NCBI RefSeq assembly: GCF_021044625.1
Contig: NZ_CP087999.1
Location: 4,051,001 to 4,115,000 of the forward strand
From: Geomonas sp. RF6
Lineage (GTDB): Bacteria > Desulfobacterota > Desulfuromonadia > Geobacterales > Geobacteraceae
DNA: 64,000 nucleotides
Direction: 5' to 3'
Numbering within the stretch: position 1 is the first letter of the stretch; each line of letters begins with the position of its first letter. The notes below the pieces were generated by a model that worked only from the letters and a program-made list of their open reading frames with translations, did no database searches and was not told where the DNA came from. Positions 16,778 to 26,114 of this stretch are shown piece by piece. The position numbers were made by a program, and so were the translations under genes.

Positions 16778-17575
16778 ATGAGATTCAGGTCCCTTTTGTT
16801 GGCAGTCTTCTCTTTATTCACCGTGGCGCTGGCCGGGTGCGGTGGCGGTAGCGACGGGCTAAACGGCGCGGTAACTGTTACGGTGGCTGCCACCGGTACG
16901 GAAATAAAGGCCACCGCACAGTACACCAACCCGACGGTGACGAACCTCATCGGGCAGCCGATCAAGTTTTCCTTCCGCGTCGGAAACGGCGAATACCAGG
17001 ATCTCGGCACCTACCATACCAATAACTCCGGCATCGTAAGCGTTTCCTTCCATCCCGCCGCCTTCACCGGCACGCAGACGGTGACCGTGAAGGTGGAGGC
17101 GGACAAGCTCACCGACTTCGCCTCCGTCTCCCTTTCCGGGGTGGCGATGACGTTGACCCCCATTCCCGCGGTCGACTTCGCTGTCACCAGCGACCAGGCA
17201 AACACCTCGACCGAGATCCCGATCCCGTCGCAGGCGGGCTTCCTTACCGTCAACGATCCGTTCGATACCTCCTCCACGCATCTGTTCAAGATCACCGCGA
17301 CCGTCGCCCCGACTTCGGCCGGAGCCACCGTGACCTTTGCCGACACCGGCACGAACACGACGACGATTGTAGCCACCGGCACCGGTGACTTCCCGGGCGC
17401 TACCTTGACGATGACTTCTCCTGCGGCGTCGAACACCATTTCCGTCACCGTCACCTGGACCGTAACCGAGCTCACCGTGGTGAACAACCAGGCAGTCCCC
17501 CTGGCGGGGGGGCTGACAGGCAACACCACGACCGCCGTCAGCCTGACCACGAACGCCCCTGTCACTACGCCCTAG
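16778..17575 (+). CDS. Secreted lipoprotein with Ig-like beta repeats, unknown role
   Basis: 265 residues. Signal peptide with lipobox ALAGCGGG (Cys about residue 21). The mature chain is Thr/Val/Ala-rich and beta-predicted. Segments such as QPIKFSFRVGNGEYQDLGTY and GIVSVSFHP are like bacterial Ig-like (Big/invasin) modules. No cysteines after the lipid site and no catalytic motif. It lies 74 bases after pilQ and before a strong hairpin, so it is probably the last gene of the pilus operon, suggesting a surface or periplasmic accessory function. I do not recognise a named family; the pilus link is from position only. Confidence 0.65.
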   Translation: MRFRSLLLAVFSLFTVALAGCGGGSDGLNGAVTVTVAATGTEIKATAQYTNPTVTNLIGQPIKFSFRVGNGEYQDLGTYHTNNSGIVSVSFHPAAFTGTQTVTVKVEADKLTDFASVSLSGVAMTLTPIPAVDFAVTSDQANTSTEIPIPSQAGFLTVNDPFDTSSTHLFKITATVAPTSAGATVTFADTGTNTTTIVATGTGDFPGATLTMTSPAASNTISVTVTWTVTELTVVNNQAVPLAGGLTGNTTTAVSLTTNAPVTTP

Positions 17576-17613
17576 CCCCCTCTCCGACAAGGGTGGCAAA
17601 TACCGGTACGAAG

Positions 17614-17643
17614 CAAATGCCAGGGGACATCCCCTGGCATTTG
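17614..17643 (+). terminator. Hairpin closing the pil operon
   Basis: Perfect 13-bp stem CAAATGCCAGGGG/CCCCTGGCATTTG around ACAT. The T tail is short (TTTG then TGTAAC), so terminator strength is less certain than stem quality. Confidence 0.65.
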
Positions 17644-17680
17644 TGTAACTGGAGCTCGGCAGGTGCTATCGCGATAACCT

Positions 17681-17709
17681 TTGATTGCCGCAGGAATAAC
17701 TGCTAATAT
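17681..17709 (+). promoter_or_regulatory. Candidate sigma-70 promoter for aroC-aroK
   Basis: TTGATT at 17681 and TAATAT at 17704 with a 17-base spacer, immediately after the pil operon hairpin and 109 bases before the aroC ATG. Confidence 0.5.
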
Positions 17710-17817
17710 CCCGCTGCACCTGTCGCGCGCCCCGGTATGGCGGCGCCAGAGGGCCGGTGCCGGAGAAGGCAGGAAAGGCAGTACGGGCACCCCAGTAATT
17801 CGCACCAAGGAGAATGC

Positions 17818-18999
17818 ATGTTCAGGTACCTCACCGCGGGGGAATCGCACGGCCCGCAGCTTACCGCCATAGTAGAAGGAATTCCCGCAGGGCTTTCCCT
17901 TACCGAAGAAGAGATCAACAAGGACCTGGCAAGGCGGCAGGGCGGCTACGGCCGCGGCGGTCGCATGCTCATCGAGACGGACAAGGCGCGTCTTCTCTCC
18001 GGCGTGCGCTGGGGAAAGACGCTCGGCTCCCCCATCACGCTAGCGGTAATAAACAGCGACTGGGTCAACTGGGAAAAGCGCATGTCCCCCCTAGAGGAGG
18101 ACCGCGACGACAGCATCAGGGTCACCCGGGCGCGCCCGGGGCACGCGGACCTCCCCGGCGCCATGAAGTACGGGCACGACGACGTGCGAAACATCCTGGA
18201 GCGCTCCAGCGCCCGCGAGACCGCGGTGCGGGTGGCGGTCGGCGCCGTGGCGAAGGCGTACCTTTCCGCCTTCGGCATCACGGTCACCGGGTGCGTCACC
18301 GAGCTCTGCGGCATAAAGGCAGAGCGCCCCGCTCTCCCTGCCGAGGAACTGCAAAGGATCATCGCGGCTTCCCCGCTGTACACCTGCGACCCTGAGGCGG
18401 ACCAGAAGATGATCGCCCTCATCGACAAGGCAAAGGCCGATGGCGATACGCTGGGCGGCGTCGTCGAGGTGCGGGTAAACGGCCTCCCCGCCGGGCTTGG
18501 CAGCCATGTGCAATGGGACCGGAAGCTCGACGCGCGTCTCGCCGCTGCCGTTATGAGCATCCAGGCGTTCAAGGGGGTGGAGGTGGGGCTCGGCTTCGAT
18601 GCCGCCCGCGCACCGGGCTCCCAGGTGCACGACGAGATCTTCTTCGACGGGGAGAGGGTAGCTAACGGGGCGCAGAGCGGCTTCTTCAGGAAGACGAACA
18701 AGGCGGGGGGCCTGGAGGGGGGGATCACCAACGGTGAGGAACTGATCGTGCGCGGCGCCATGAAGCCGATCCCCACGCTGTACACGCCGTTGCGGTCGGT
18801 GGACATCCTCTCCAAGGAGCCCTTCGAGGCGACGGTGGAGCGCTCTGACGTCTGCGCGGTTCCCGCTGCTGCCGTCGTTGCGGAGTCGGTGGTGGCAATC
18901 GAGGTCGTCAACGCCTTCATGGAGAAGTTTGGCGGAGACAGCATCGAGGAGACCCGGAGGAATTTCACCTCCTACCTCCAGTACCTGCGAGAGTTCTGA
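17818..18999 (+). CDS. aroC: Chorismate synthase
   Basis: 393 residues from ATG 17818, supported by AAGGAG just upstream and by the product starting [15 protein letters not shown], the conserved N-terminus. Motifs seen: [46 protein letters not shown] and [13 protein letters not shown], all FMN/EPSP-binding signatures. Catalyses the last shikimate step, EPSP to chorismate, in the cytoplasm with reduced FMN. The aroK TTG follows its stop directly. Chorismate also feeds the mqnA product at 26765. Confidence 0.97.
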   Translation: MFRYLTAGESHGPQLTAIVEGIPAGLSLTEEEINKDLARRQGGYGRGGRMLIETDKARLLSGVRWGKTLGSPITLAVINSDWVNWEKRMSPLEEDRDDSIRVTRARPGHADLPGAMKYGHDDVRNILERSSARETAVRVAVGAVAKAYLSAFGITVTGCVTELCGIKAERPALPAEELQRIIAASPLYTCDPEADQKMIALIDKAKADGDTLGGVVEVRVNGLPAGLGSHVQWDRKLDARLAAAVMSIQAFKGVEVGLGFDAARAPGSQVHDEIFFDGERVANGAQSGFFRKTNKAGGLEGGITNGEELIVRGAMKPIPTLYTPLRSVDILSKEPFEATVERSDVCAVPAAAVVAESVVAIEVVNAFMEKFGGDSIEETRRNFTSYLQYLREF

Positions 19000-19533
19000 T
19001 TGAGGAACATCTTTCTTACAGGCTTCATGGGGTGCGGCAAGACGAGCGTCGGCCAGGTGCTCGCTGCGATCACCGGGTTCCGCTTCGTCGACCTTGACCG
19101 CGCCATCGTTGAAGAGGCCGGCGCGACCGTGAAGGAGATCTTCGCGGGGGAGGGTGAGCCGGCCTTCCGCCGCCTCGAGAGCGAGGTGCTCGCGAAGGTG
19201 GCGCAGGAGGAAGGGATCATCGTGAGTACCGGCGGCGGTGCCGTTATCGCCGAGGATAACCGCAGCGTCATGCGGCAACACGGGACGATTGTGAACCTGA
19301 CGGCGAGCGTGGCAGCGCTTGTGGAGCGGCTCTCCGGCGACAGCGAGCGTCCCCTCCTGCAGGATGACCCGTCGGGGGAGCGGATCGCGACGCTCATGGC
19401 GAGCCGGGAAGGGTACTATGCCGATGCGGATCTGCGCATCGACACCACTGGAAAGACGGTGGAGGCGATCGCCGCGGAGATTGTGCACTTTATGGAAGGG
19501 GAGGGGAACTCTCGAACGGAGCCCCTGTTCTAG
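19000..19533 (+). CDS. aroK: Shikimate kinase
   Basis: 177 residues, TTG start directly after the aroC stop. P-loop GFMGCGKTSVG, shikimate-binding FVDLDRAI with the DxD-type metal site, and TGGGAV. Phosphorylates shikimate at O3 using ATP. Probably co-transcribed with aroC. The usual neighbour aroB is displaced by a 416-base gap that contains two inverted repeat copies. Confidence 0.95.
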   Translation: MRNIFLTGFMGCGKTSVGQVLAAITGFRFVDLDRAIVEEAGATVKEIFAGEGEPAFRRLESEVLAKVAQEEGIIVSTGGGAVIAEDNRSVMRQHGTIVNLTASVAALVERLSGDSERPLLQDDPSGERIATLMASREGYYADADLRIDTTGKTVEAIAAEIVHFMEGEGNSRTEPLF

Positions 19534-19665
19534 GTAATTCGAACGACGGTTTGTGTGCCGTGCATGGATAAGGCAAGGGCTTGGGTTCCCGCCATGTGCG
19601 AAGGTTCATCCGCAAATTCCGGGGAGCGCGGGTACATTTCCACGAAGCACTGCAAGAGATCCGAC

Positions 19666-19702
19666 GTTCCCCCCTTTGCGAAGGGGGGGCAGGGGGGATT
19701 TG
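19666..19702 (+). repeat. C6/G6 hairpin repeat, copy 1
   Basis: GTTCCCCCCTTTGCGAAG followed by GGGGGG, CAGGGGGGATTTG. The arms CCCCCC and GGGGGG fold over TTTGCGAA. Same unit on the other strand at 19857 and again at 39245. Confidence 0.85.
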
Positions 19703-19856
19703 ATTACCTCTCGGTCGTAGCACTGCTATGGCAGTATAAAAATCAATGGTATAGGCTCCAGCGGTTTTGGCCGGTTTAATTTGTTGTGACGGCAGCAGTT
19801 ACCACCGAGTCTGACATCTTGCTTGCGCACCTTACGCGGACGCTTCCTTGCGAAGT

Positions 19857-19893
19857 CAAATCCCCCCTGTCCCCCCTTCGCAAAGGGGGGGAC
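19857..19893 (-). repeat. C6/G6 hairpin repeat, copy 2 (inverted)
   Basis: Reverse complement of the 19666 unit: CAAATCCCCCCTGT then CCCCCCTTCGCAAAGGGGGG. With copy 1 it makes an inverted pair in the aroK-aroB gap. Confidence 0.85.
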
Positions 19894-19949
19894 GCGAGGT
19901 CGCGTGCGGCGCTTCGGTGAAACGTCCCCGCCCTTTGTACGAGGTAACA

Positions 19950-21032
19950 GTGGAAAGAATAAAAGTGGATCTGGCCGAGCGCAGCTACGACATCACCATC
20001 GGCGCCGGCAATCTTCATACTCTCGGTGACAGGTGCAAGGCGCTCTCCCTCTCCGGGACCGCCGCGGTCGTGACGAACCGGACGATCGCGCCCCTCTACC
20101 TCGAGCGGGCCTGCGCGAGCCTCGCGGCCGCCGGCTATCGCACCGTTCCGGTTAAACTTCCGGACGGCGAGGCGTTCAAGGAGAGCGGCACACTGAACCT
20201 CATCTACGACTCCCTGGTGGAGGCAGCCTTGGACCGCGGCTCCTTCATAGTAGCTCTCGGGGGGGGGGTCATCGGCGACATGGCGGGCTTTGCTGCTGCG
20301 ACATATCTGCGCGGCATCCCCTTCGTCCAGGTTCCCACGACGCTCCTCTCGCAGGTCGATTCGAGCGTTGGCGGGAAGACCGGCATCAATCACCCGAAGG
20401 GTAAGAACCTGATCGGCGCCTTTTACCAGCCGAAGGGGGTGCTGATCGACGTCGCCCTCCTGGACACCCTGCCGGACCGCGAGTACTTGAGCGGACTCGG
20501 GGAGGTGGTGAAGTACGGCGCCGTTCTCGACGCCCCCTTCTTCACCTTTCTGGAAGAGAACGTCGACCGGCTCCTGGCGCGCGACAAGGACGCCCTGATC
20601 CACGCAGTCGGCCGCTCCTGCGCGCTGAAAGCCCGCGTTGTGGAGAGCGACGAGCGCGAGTCGGGCCTTCGGGCGGTGCTCAATTACGGCCACACCCTCG
20701 GTCACGCCGTGGAGACCCTCACGCACTACAGCCGTTTCCTGCACGGCGAGGCGGTAGCGATCGGCATGGTGCAGGCTGCCCGCATCTCCCGCTCCTTAGG
20801 GCTTTGCGGCGACGAGGAGTGCCGCCGGATAGAGGCGCTCCTGCAAAAGCTGCGTCTCCCGCTGGAGCTTCCGTTCTTCCCCTTCGAGGAGTACGAAGAG
20901 GCGCTCTCCCACGACAAGAAGGTTCGCCACTCCGGTCTTACATTCGTCTGCAACAAAGGGATCGGCGACTTTTCCCTCGAGAGGGTAACCGATCCCGGGA
21001 AGCTGCTGAAGATCTGCGGCATAGGAGCATGA
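19950..21032 (+). CDS. aroB: 3-dehydroquinate synthase
   Basis: 360 residues from GTG 19950, chosen because GAGG lies 5 bases upstream and the product begins with VERIKVDLAERSYDITIGAG as in the family; upstream in-frame codons run into the hairpin repeat. NAD-binding GGGVIGDMAGFAAATYLRG, VPTTLLSQVDSSVGGKTGIN, and the metal-binding region LNYGHTLGHAVE with a second HGEAVAIGM. Converts DAHP to 3-dehydroquinate. It is followed one base later by a TPR gene. Confidence 0.96.
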   Translation: MERIKVDLAERSYDITIGAGNLHTLGDRCKALSLSGTAAVVTNRTIAPLYLERACASLAAAGYRTVPVKLPDGEAFKESGTLNLIYDSLVEAALDRGSFIVALGGGVIGDMAGFAAATYLRGIPFVQVPTTLLSQVDSSVGGKTGINHPKGKNLIGAFYQPKGVLIDVALLDTLPDREYLSGLGEVVKYGAVLDAPFFTFLEENVDRLLARDKDALIHAVGRSCALKARVVESDERESGLRAVLNYGHTLGHAVETLTHYSRFLHGEAVAIGMVQAARISRSLGLCGDEECRRIEALLQKLRLPLELPFFPFEEYEEALSHDKKVRHSGLTFVCNKGIGDFSLERVTDPGKLLKICGIGA

Positions 21033-21033
21033 G

Positions 21034-22113
21034 ATGATAGAAACCGCCATTTCTTTCTGGGCTGACATAAAGCGATACGAGGACATGCTGGAAGCGGATC
21101 CCCGCTCGTACTGCTTTGCACCGCTGTCGGAGCTGTACCGCAAGCTCGGGCTTCTGGACGATGCCATCTCCGTCGCCAAAAAAGGGTGCACCCTGCACCC
21201 CGAATACGCCGGCGGCTTTCTGGCGCTGGCCGCAGCCCTCCTGGACAAGGGGGAGAAGGGGGCGGCGCGCGAGGCCCTGGAGCGGGTGGTCGGCTCGAAC
21301 CCGGACAACCTGCGGGCTCAGAAGCTCCTGAGCCAGGTCTACGCCGAGGCGGGAGAGACCGATCTGGCGCGCGAGGCTCTCCGGCGCGTTCTCGCCGACA
21401 ACCCCGACGACGCCGAGAGCGCGCTCCTGTTGCGCACCCTCTCCGGCAGCGCGCCCGTGACGGCCGCCGCCGAAGACGCAGTGGAGGAGGTGGAACTGGA
21501 GGAGGTCGAGCTCGTCGAGGAACTGACCGACGAACTGGAGCCGGAGGAGCTTTTCGAGATGGAGGAACTATTCGACCTCGAGGAGCCGTTGCCGGAGGAG
21601 CCGGAGCCGCCGCAAGCTCCCGCCCCGCCGGTCGCGGCACAGGGGAAGGATCCGCTCTCCACCGCCACCATGGCTGAACTCTACCTCTCGCAGGGGTTTC
21701 CGGAGAAGGCGCTGCGCATCTACCGCGCGCTCCTCGAGGACGACCCGGCTAACCTGACGTACACAAGGCGTGCGGCCGAGCTCGAGCGTGCCATTGCCGC
21801 TGCCGCCGAAGCCGGGGTCCCTGCAGTCGAGGAAGAGGATCTCCCGAACGTAGAGGAGGGGGAGCTTTCCTTTGCCGCCGAAGAGGAAGCCGCTTTCGCA
21901 GCCGGTGACGAGGGGGCTCTTGCAGGCGCTGAAGAATGGGCGCCCTTTGCCGCGGCAGAGGAGCAAGCTCCCGCTGTCGTCCCCCCGCTGGCGCCGGTTG
22001 CCGCGTCTCCCGTCCCCTCCGCGGCTCATCTTGCCAAAAGTGATCAGCAGACAGTGGAAATCCTCGAGGAGTGGCTAGAGAATATAAGAAGGAGGAAGCA
22101 GCATGCCCTTTAA
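21034..22113 (+). CDS. TPR protein with acidic Ala/Glu-rich linker
   Basis: 359 residues, no signal peptide. The N-terminal 135 residues hold about three tetratricopeptide units (e.g. SYCFAPLSELYRKLGLLDDA and NPDNLRAQKLLSQVYAEAGE). A strongly acidic stretch follows (EEVELEEVELVEELTDELE, about residues 150-190), then another TPR-like unit (TMAELYLSQGFPEKALRIYR), another acidic linker and a conserved-looking C-terminal helix ([20 protein letters not shown]). It starts one base after aroB and overlaps the Roadblock gene, suggesting the two act together as a scaffold pair. Function unknown. Confidence 0.72.
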   Translation: MIETAISFWADIKRYEDMLEADPRSYCFAPLSELYRKLGLLDDAISVAKKGCTLHPEYAGGFLALAAALLDKGEKGAAREALERVVGSNPDNLRAQKLLSQVYAEAGETDLAREALRRVLADNPDDAESALLLRTLSGSAPVTAAAEDAVEEVELEEVELVEELTDELEPEELFEMEELFDLEEPLPEEPEPPQAPAPPVAAQGKDPLSTATMAELYLSQGFPEKALRIYRALLEDDPANLTYTRRAAELERAIAAAAEAGVPAVEEEDLPNVEEGELSFAAEEEAAFAAGDEGALAGAEEWAPFAAAEEQAPAVVPPLAPVAASPVPSAAHLAKSDQQTVEILEEWLENIRRRKQHAL

Positions 22114-22465
22114 GAGCATCTTGCAGCAGATCGTGGAGGAAAGCGGCGGAGGTCTCGGCGGGATCGTCATGGGGTACGACGGCATCGCCATCGACGAGTA
22201 CCAGGCGCAGCGCGATGAACTCGACGTGCACCTTCTGGCGGTGGAATACGCCTCTGTACTGAAGGAGATCAAGAGGACGGTGGGGGTCCTGAAGACCGGG
22301 GAGCTGGAAGAGGTCTCCATCTCCAGCGAGCAGTGCCGGGTCATCGTGCGCGGCGTGAGCGACGACTTCTTCGTTGCCCTCGTACTTTCGGCAGACGGCA
22401 ATTACGGCAAAGGGCGCTACCTCCTGAAGCGCGACGCCTGGAAACTGCGCGAGGCGCTCCAGTAA
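22103..22465 (+). CDS. Roadblock/LC7 domain protein
   Basis: 120 residues, a single Roadblock/LC7 fold ([56 protein letters not shown]). Bacterial members regulate small Ras-like GTPases such as MglA; no GTPase is encoded here. GGAGG 8 bases upstream supports ATG 22103, and the gene overlaps the TPR gene by 11 bases. Its TAA overlaps the aroQ ATG by one base. Partner is unknown; linkage to the pil cluster nearby makes motility or polarity a reasonable guess only. Confidence 0.78.
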   Translation: MPFKSILQQIVEESGGGLGGIVMGYDGIAIDEYQAQRDELDVHLLAVEYASVLKEIKRTVGVLKTGELEEVSISSEQCRVIVRGVSDDFFVALVLSADGNYGKGRYLLKRDAWKLREALQ

Positions 22466-22908
22466 TGGCGGCGCATCGCATACTGGTGCTGCACGGCCCG
22501 AACCTGAACCTCCTGGGAACGAGGGAGCCGGGGATCTACGGGGCTGCGACGCTGGAGACGATCAACGATTCCCTCGCCGAACTCGCCCGCGAGCTCTCCG
22601 TGGAACTTACCACTGTGCAGTCAAATCACGAGGGGGCGCTGGTCGACGCCATTCAGGGTGCGCGTGGCACCTGCCAGGGCATCCTCATCAACCCCGCGGC
22701 ATACACCCACACCAGTGTGGCCATCCGCGACGCAATCGCCGCCGTTGCCCTCCCGGCTGTGGAGGTGCACCTCTCCAACGTGCACGCCCGGGAGGAGTTT
22801 CGCACCAGGAGCTACATCGCCCCGATCGCCCTCGGACAGATCTCCGGATTTGGCGCAACTAGCTATCTTTTGGGGCTGCGCGCACTGGTGAGCCACCTGG
22901 AAAAATAG
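22465..22908 (+). CDS. aroQ: Type II 3-dehydroquinate dehydratase
   Basis: 147 residues from ATG 22465. Signature [18 protein letters not shown] with the catalytic Arg/Tyr loop, [29 protein letters not shown] and the terminal [14 protein letters not shown]. Dehydrates 3-dehydroquinate to 3-dehydroshikimate, the step after AroB. Overlaps the Roadblock stop (TAATG), and 21 bases separate it from the peptidase gene. Confidence 0.96.
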   Translation: MAAHRILVLHGPNLNLLGTREPGIYGAATLETINDSLAELARELSVELTTVQSNHEGALVDAIQGARGTCQGILINPAAYTHTSVAIRDAIAAVALPAVEVHLSNVHAREEFRTRSYIAPIALGQISGFGATSYLLGLRALVSHLEK

Positions 22909-22929
22909 ATTGTCAAGATGGGGGCTCTT

Positions 22930-23997
22930 ATGTTAGATAACAGAATCTCGGCGGCCAGGGGTGCTCTGAAGGGGTCCGGCGCCGATCTTTTGATCGTTAC
23001 AAGCCTCAGTAATATAAGATATATTTCCGGTTTTACCGGTTCCAGTGCTCTCCTTGTCGTCTCCGAAAAAGAGGCCTTTCTCCTTACCGATTCCCGCTAC
23101 ACTTCCCAGGCGGCCGCAGAGGCCCCGGGGGTGCAGGTAATCGAATATGCGCAGCGCCTGGAAGGGGTGAAGAGGCTTCTTCAGGAGCAGGGGGCGCAGC
23201 GGATTGCCTTCGAGGCGGCACACACCACTGTCGCCGCGCACAAGGATCTGTGCTCGGTCCTTCCCAACCTCGAGTTCATCCCCGTCGACAAGGAGCTGGA
23301 GGCACTTCGCACGGTCAAGGACGCGAGCGAGCTTCGTCTCCTCGAACAGACGGCGCAGATAGCCTCGGAAGCGCTGCAGGAGATCCTCCCGCAGGTACGA
23401 CCCGGCGCCGTCGAGCGCGACGTCGCTCTCGCCCTCGAGATCGCCATGCGGCACCGCGGCGCCCACGGGATATCGTTCGACTTCATCGTCGCCTCCGGTG
23501 AGCGGGGCGCCCTGCCGCACGGCAAGGCCTCCGACAAGGTCATCGCCTACGGCGAGCTGGTGACCCTCGACTACGGCGCGCTGTACCAGGGATACTGCTC
23601 CGACGAGACGGTCACCGTCTGCGTGGGGAAACCCGATCCCCGCCAGGTCGAGGTGTACGAGACGGTGCGGGGAGCGCAGGAAGCCGCGATAAAGGGGGCA
23701 CGCCCGGGGATGACGCTGAAGGAAGTCGATGCCCTGGCGCGCAGCTACATCGAGAGCCGCGGCTTCGGCAGCTACTTCGGGCACGGGCTCGGCCACGGCG
23801 TCGGCATCGACATCCACGAGCACCCCACCGTCTCCCCGCGGGGAGAGGGGACCGTTACCGAGGGTATGGTCTTCACCATCGAGCCCGGGATCTATATCCC
23901 CGGCTGGGGGGGGGTGCGCATCGAGGATACCGTCGTCGTGGAGCAGGACGGGTGCCGGTGCATCACGAAGGTCCCGAAGGATTTGATCGTTTTATAG
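22930..23997 (+). CDS. M24 family Xaa-Pro aminopeptidase
   Basis: 355 residues from ATG 22930, preferred for its GGGGGC upstream; ATG 22918 adds four residues. Creatinase-like N-terminal domain, then the pita-bread catalytic domain with metal ligands in TLDYGALYQGYCSDETVTV, GHGLGHGVGIDIHEHP, and FTIEPGIYIPGWGGVRIED. Cleaves N-terminal residues before proline. Position between aroQ and accB is the classical pepP/pepQ site, but the efp gene often found next is missing. Confidence 0.92.
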   Translation: MLDNRISAARGALKGSGADLLIVTSLSNIRYISGFTGSSALLVVSEKEAFLLTDSRYTSQAAAEAPGVQVIEYAQRLEGVKRLLQEQGAQRIAFEAAHTTVAAHKDLCSVLPNLEFIPVDKELEALRTVKDASELRLLEQTAQIASEALQEILPQVRPGAVERDVALALEIAMRHRGAHGISFDFIVASGERGALPHGKASDKVIAYGELVTLDYGALYQGYCSDETVTVCVGKPDPRQVEVYETVRGAQEAAIKGARPGMTLKEVDALARSYIESRGFGSYFGHGLGHGVGIDIHEHPTVSPRGEGTVTEGMVFTIEPGIYIPGWGGVRIEDTVVVEQDGCRCITKVPKDLIVL

Positions 23998-24150
23998 CTC
24001 CCTAAAGATGCGGGACCGTCCCCCGGTCTCCGCGTTCTTTTGTACTTTCCGTTTTGCCGGCCGGCGCGAGGTGCCCCCACGGGAAGACCCTGCGAAGGCC
24101 GGATCTTTGCGCGCAGACGTGCGATTAACTGTAATGAAAAGGAGAAACAC

Positions 24151-24624
24151 GTGGATATAAAAGACCTGAAGACGCTCATCAAGATGGTCACCGAGACCGA
24201 CATCACCGAGTTCGAGCTCGAGAGCGCCGACGAGAAAGTGGTCATCAAGAGGGGCGCCGTCGCAGGTGCTCCCCAGTTCGTGCCGCAGCACCCCGCGCAG
24301 TACCCCTTCGCGCCCCAGCCTGTCGCTCCCGCCCCCGTAGCAGCACCCCCCGCCGCTCCCGCAGCCGAAGCCGAGGCGGAAGAGGGTGAAGTCATCGTAT
24401 CCCCCATCGTCGGCACCCTGTACCGTGCGCCGTCCCCGGAAGCCGCCTTCTTCGTGGAAGTAGGGCAGGTGGTCGAGAAAGGGGAGGTGCTGTGCATCGT
24501 AGAGGCGATGAAGCTCATGAACGAAATCGAGGCGGAGTTCCGCTGCAAGATCGTGAAGGTCTGCAAGGAGAACGCTTCCCCCGTCGAGTACGGCGATCCC
24601 CTCTTCGTGGTGGAAAGGCTCTAG
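24151..24624 (+). CDS. accB: Acetyl-CoA carboxylase biotin carboxyl carrier protein
   Basis: 157 residues from GTG 24151, with AAAAGGAG upstream and a typical VDIKDLKTLIKMV start. N-terminal helical part, Ala/Pro-rich flexible linker (about residues 55-78), then biotinyl domain with the biotinylated Lys in VEAMKLMNEI and the BCCP thumb (RAPSPEAAFFVEVGQ). Carries carboxybiotin between AccC and the carboxyltransferase. accC begins 146 bases later. Confidence 0.96.
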   Translation: MDIKDLKTLIKMVTETDITEFELESADEKVVIKRGAVAGAPQFVPQHPAQYPFAPQPVAPAPVAAPPAAPAAEAEAEEGEVIVSPIVGTLYRAPSPEAAFFVEVGQVVEKGEVLCIVEAMKLMNEIEAEFRCKIVKVCKENASPVEYGDPLFVVERL

Positions 24625-24770
24625 TACCGCCCATCCATTGCATGGAGCAGGATACCGCAGCGGCCGCTCCCTTCCGGTGAGCCCCGTACCGGCATTTCCC
24701 TCTCCATTCGGCATTGTCGCGGCTTTTTCGGGAAACCGGAGGAGCACGCAGACCGGAGAACCACAAAAGT

Positions 24771-26111
24771 ATGTTCCATAAAGTGCTCATAGCGAACAGG
24801 GGGGAGATCGCCCTCCGCATCATCAGGACCTGCCGGGAGATGGGGATCAAGACGGTCGCCGTCTACTCCCTCCCCGACAAGGACTCGCTCCACGTGAAGC
24901 TTGCCGACGAAAGCGTCTGCATCGGTCCTGCCCCCAGCATCAACAGCTACCTCAACATCAACGCCATCATCTCGGCCGCGGAACTGACCGACGCCGAGGC
25001 GATCCACCCGGGATACGGTTTCCTCTCCGAGAACGCCGCCTTTGCCGAGATCTGCGAAAACTGCGGCATCACCTTCATCGGCCCCTCCGCCGAGAGCATG
25101 CGCATCATGGGTGACAAGATCAGCGCGCGCCAGGCGGTCATCAAGCAGGGGGTGCCGATCCTTCCCGGCACGAAGGAAGGGGTGGCCGACGTGAACGAGG
25201 CGATAAAGGTCGCCAAGGAGATCGGCTTCCCCGTCATCATCAAGGCTACCGCCGGCGGCGGCGGGCGCGGCATGAAGATCGTGCACTCCCCGGCGACCCT
25301 TCCGAACGCCTTTGCCACCGCGCGCGCCGAGGCGCAGAGCGGCTTTGGCAACCCCGAGGTGTACATCGAGCGCTACTGCGAGTCGCCGCGCCACGTGGAG
25401 ATCCAGATCCTCGCCGACAAGCACGGCAACGTCGTGCACCTCGGCGAGCGCGACTGCTCGATCCAGCGCCGTCACCAGAAGGTGATCGAAGAAGCACCCT
25501 CCACCGTCACCACGCCGGAACTGCGGCAGGCGATGGGGGACGCTGCGGTGCGTGCCGCCAAGGGGGTAGGGTACTCCTCCGTCGGCACCATCGAATTCCT
25601 GGTGGACAAGCAGAACAACTTCTACTTCATGGAGATGAACACCCGCGTGCAGGTCGAGCATCCGGTGACGGAAATGGTGACCGGCGTCGACGTGGTGAAG
25701 GAGCAGATCCGCTCCGCCTACGGTCTGAAGCTGCGCTACACGCAGGACGACATCAAGATCAAGGGTCACTCCATCGAGTGCCGCATCAACGCGGAAGACC
25801 CGGTCCGCTTCACCCCGTCCCCCGGACGGATCACCAGCCACCACACTCCCGGCGGTCTCGGAGTGCGCGTCGACTCCTTCGTGTACACGAACTACACCGT
25901 GCTGCCGCACTACGACTCCCTGATCGCGAAGCTCATCGTCCATGCCGACACCAGGGAAGAGGCGATTACCAGGATGGCCCGCGCGCTCGACGAGTACATC
26001 GTCGAAGGGATCAAGACCACCATCCCGTTCCACAAAAAGATCATGTCCAACAAGGACTTCATCGAGGGAAATATCGACACCGGCTTCATCGAGAGGCTGG
26101 TACTGGAGTAA
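24771..26111 (+). CDS. accC: Acetyl-CoA carboxylase biotin carboxylase subunit
   Basis: 446 residues from ATG 24771, giving the standard [17 protein letters not shown] start. ATP-grasp domain with [14 protein letters not shown], active-site [14 protein letters not shown] and RINAEDP. Carboxylates the biotin on AccB with ATP and bicarbonate. gcvH follows three bases after its stop, so accC and gcvH are probably co-transcribed. Length and motifs are normal. Confidence 0.97.
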   Translation: MFHKVLIANRGEIALRIIRTCREMGIKTVAVYSLPDKDSLHVKLADESVCIGPAPSINSYLNINAIISAAELTDAEAIHPGYGFLSENAAFAEICENCGITFIGPSAESMRIMGDKISARQAVIKQGVPILPGTKEGVADVNEAIKVAKEIGFPVIIKATAGGGGRGMKIVHSPATLPNAFATARAEAQSGFGNPEVYIERYCESPRHVEIQILADKHGNVVHLGERDCSIQRRHQKVIEEAPSTVTTPELRQAMGDAAVRAAKGVGYSSVGTIEFLVDKQNNFYFMEMNTRVQVEHPVTEMVTGVDVVKEQIRSAYGLKLRYTQDDIKIKGHSIECRINAEDPVRFTPSPGRITSHHTPGGLGVRVDSFVYTNYTVLPHYDSLIAKLIVHADTREEAITRMARALDEYIVEGIKTTIPFHKKIMSNKDFIEGNIDTGFIERLVLE

Positions 26112-26114
26112 GGT

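Larger units (their letters stand above)
19534..19949 (+). other. Non-coding gap between aroK and aroB
   Basis: No credible gene. It holds two copies of a C6/G6 hairpin repeat in opposite orientation (19666-19702 and 19857-19893), bounding about 155 bases with nothing recognisable. Frames open here are read-through of the repeats. No clear promoter was found. Confidence 0.7.
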
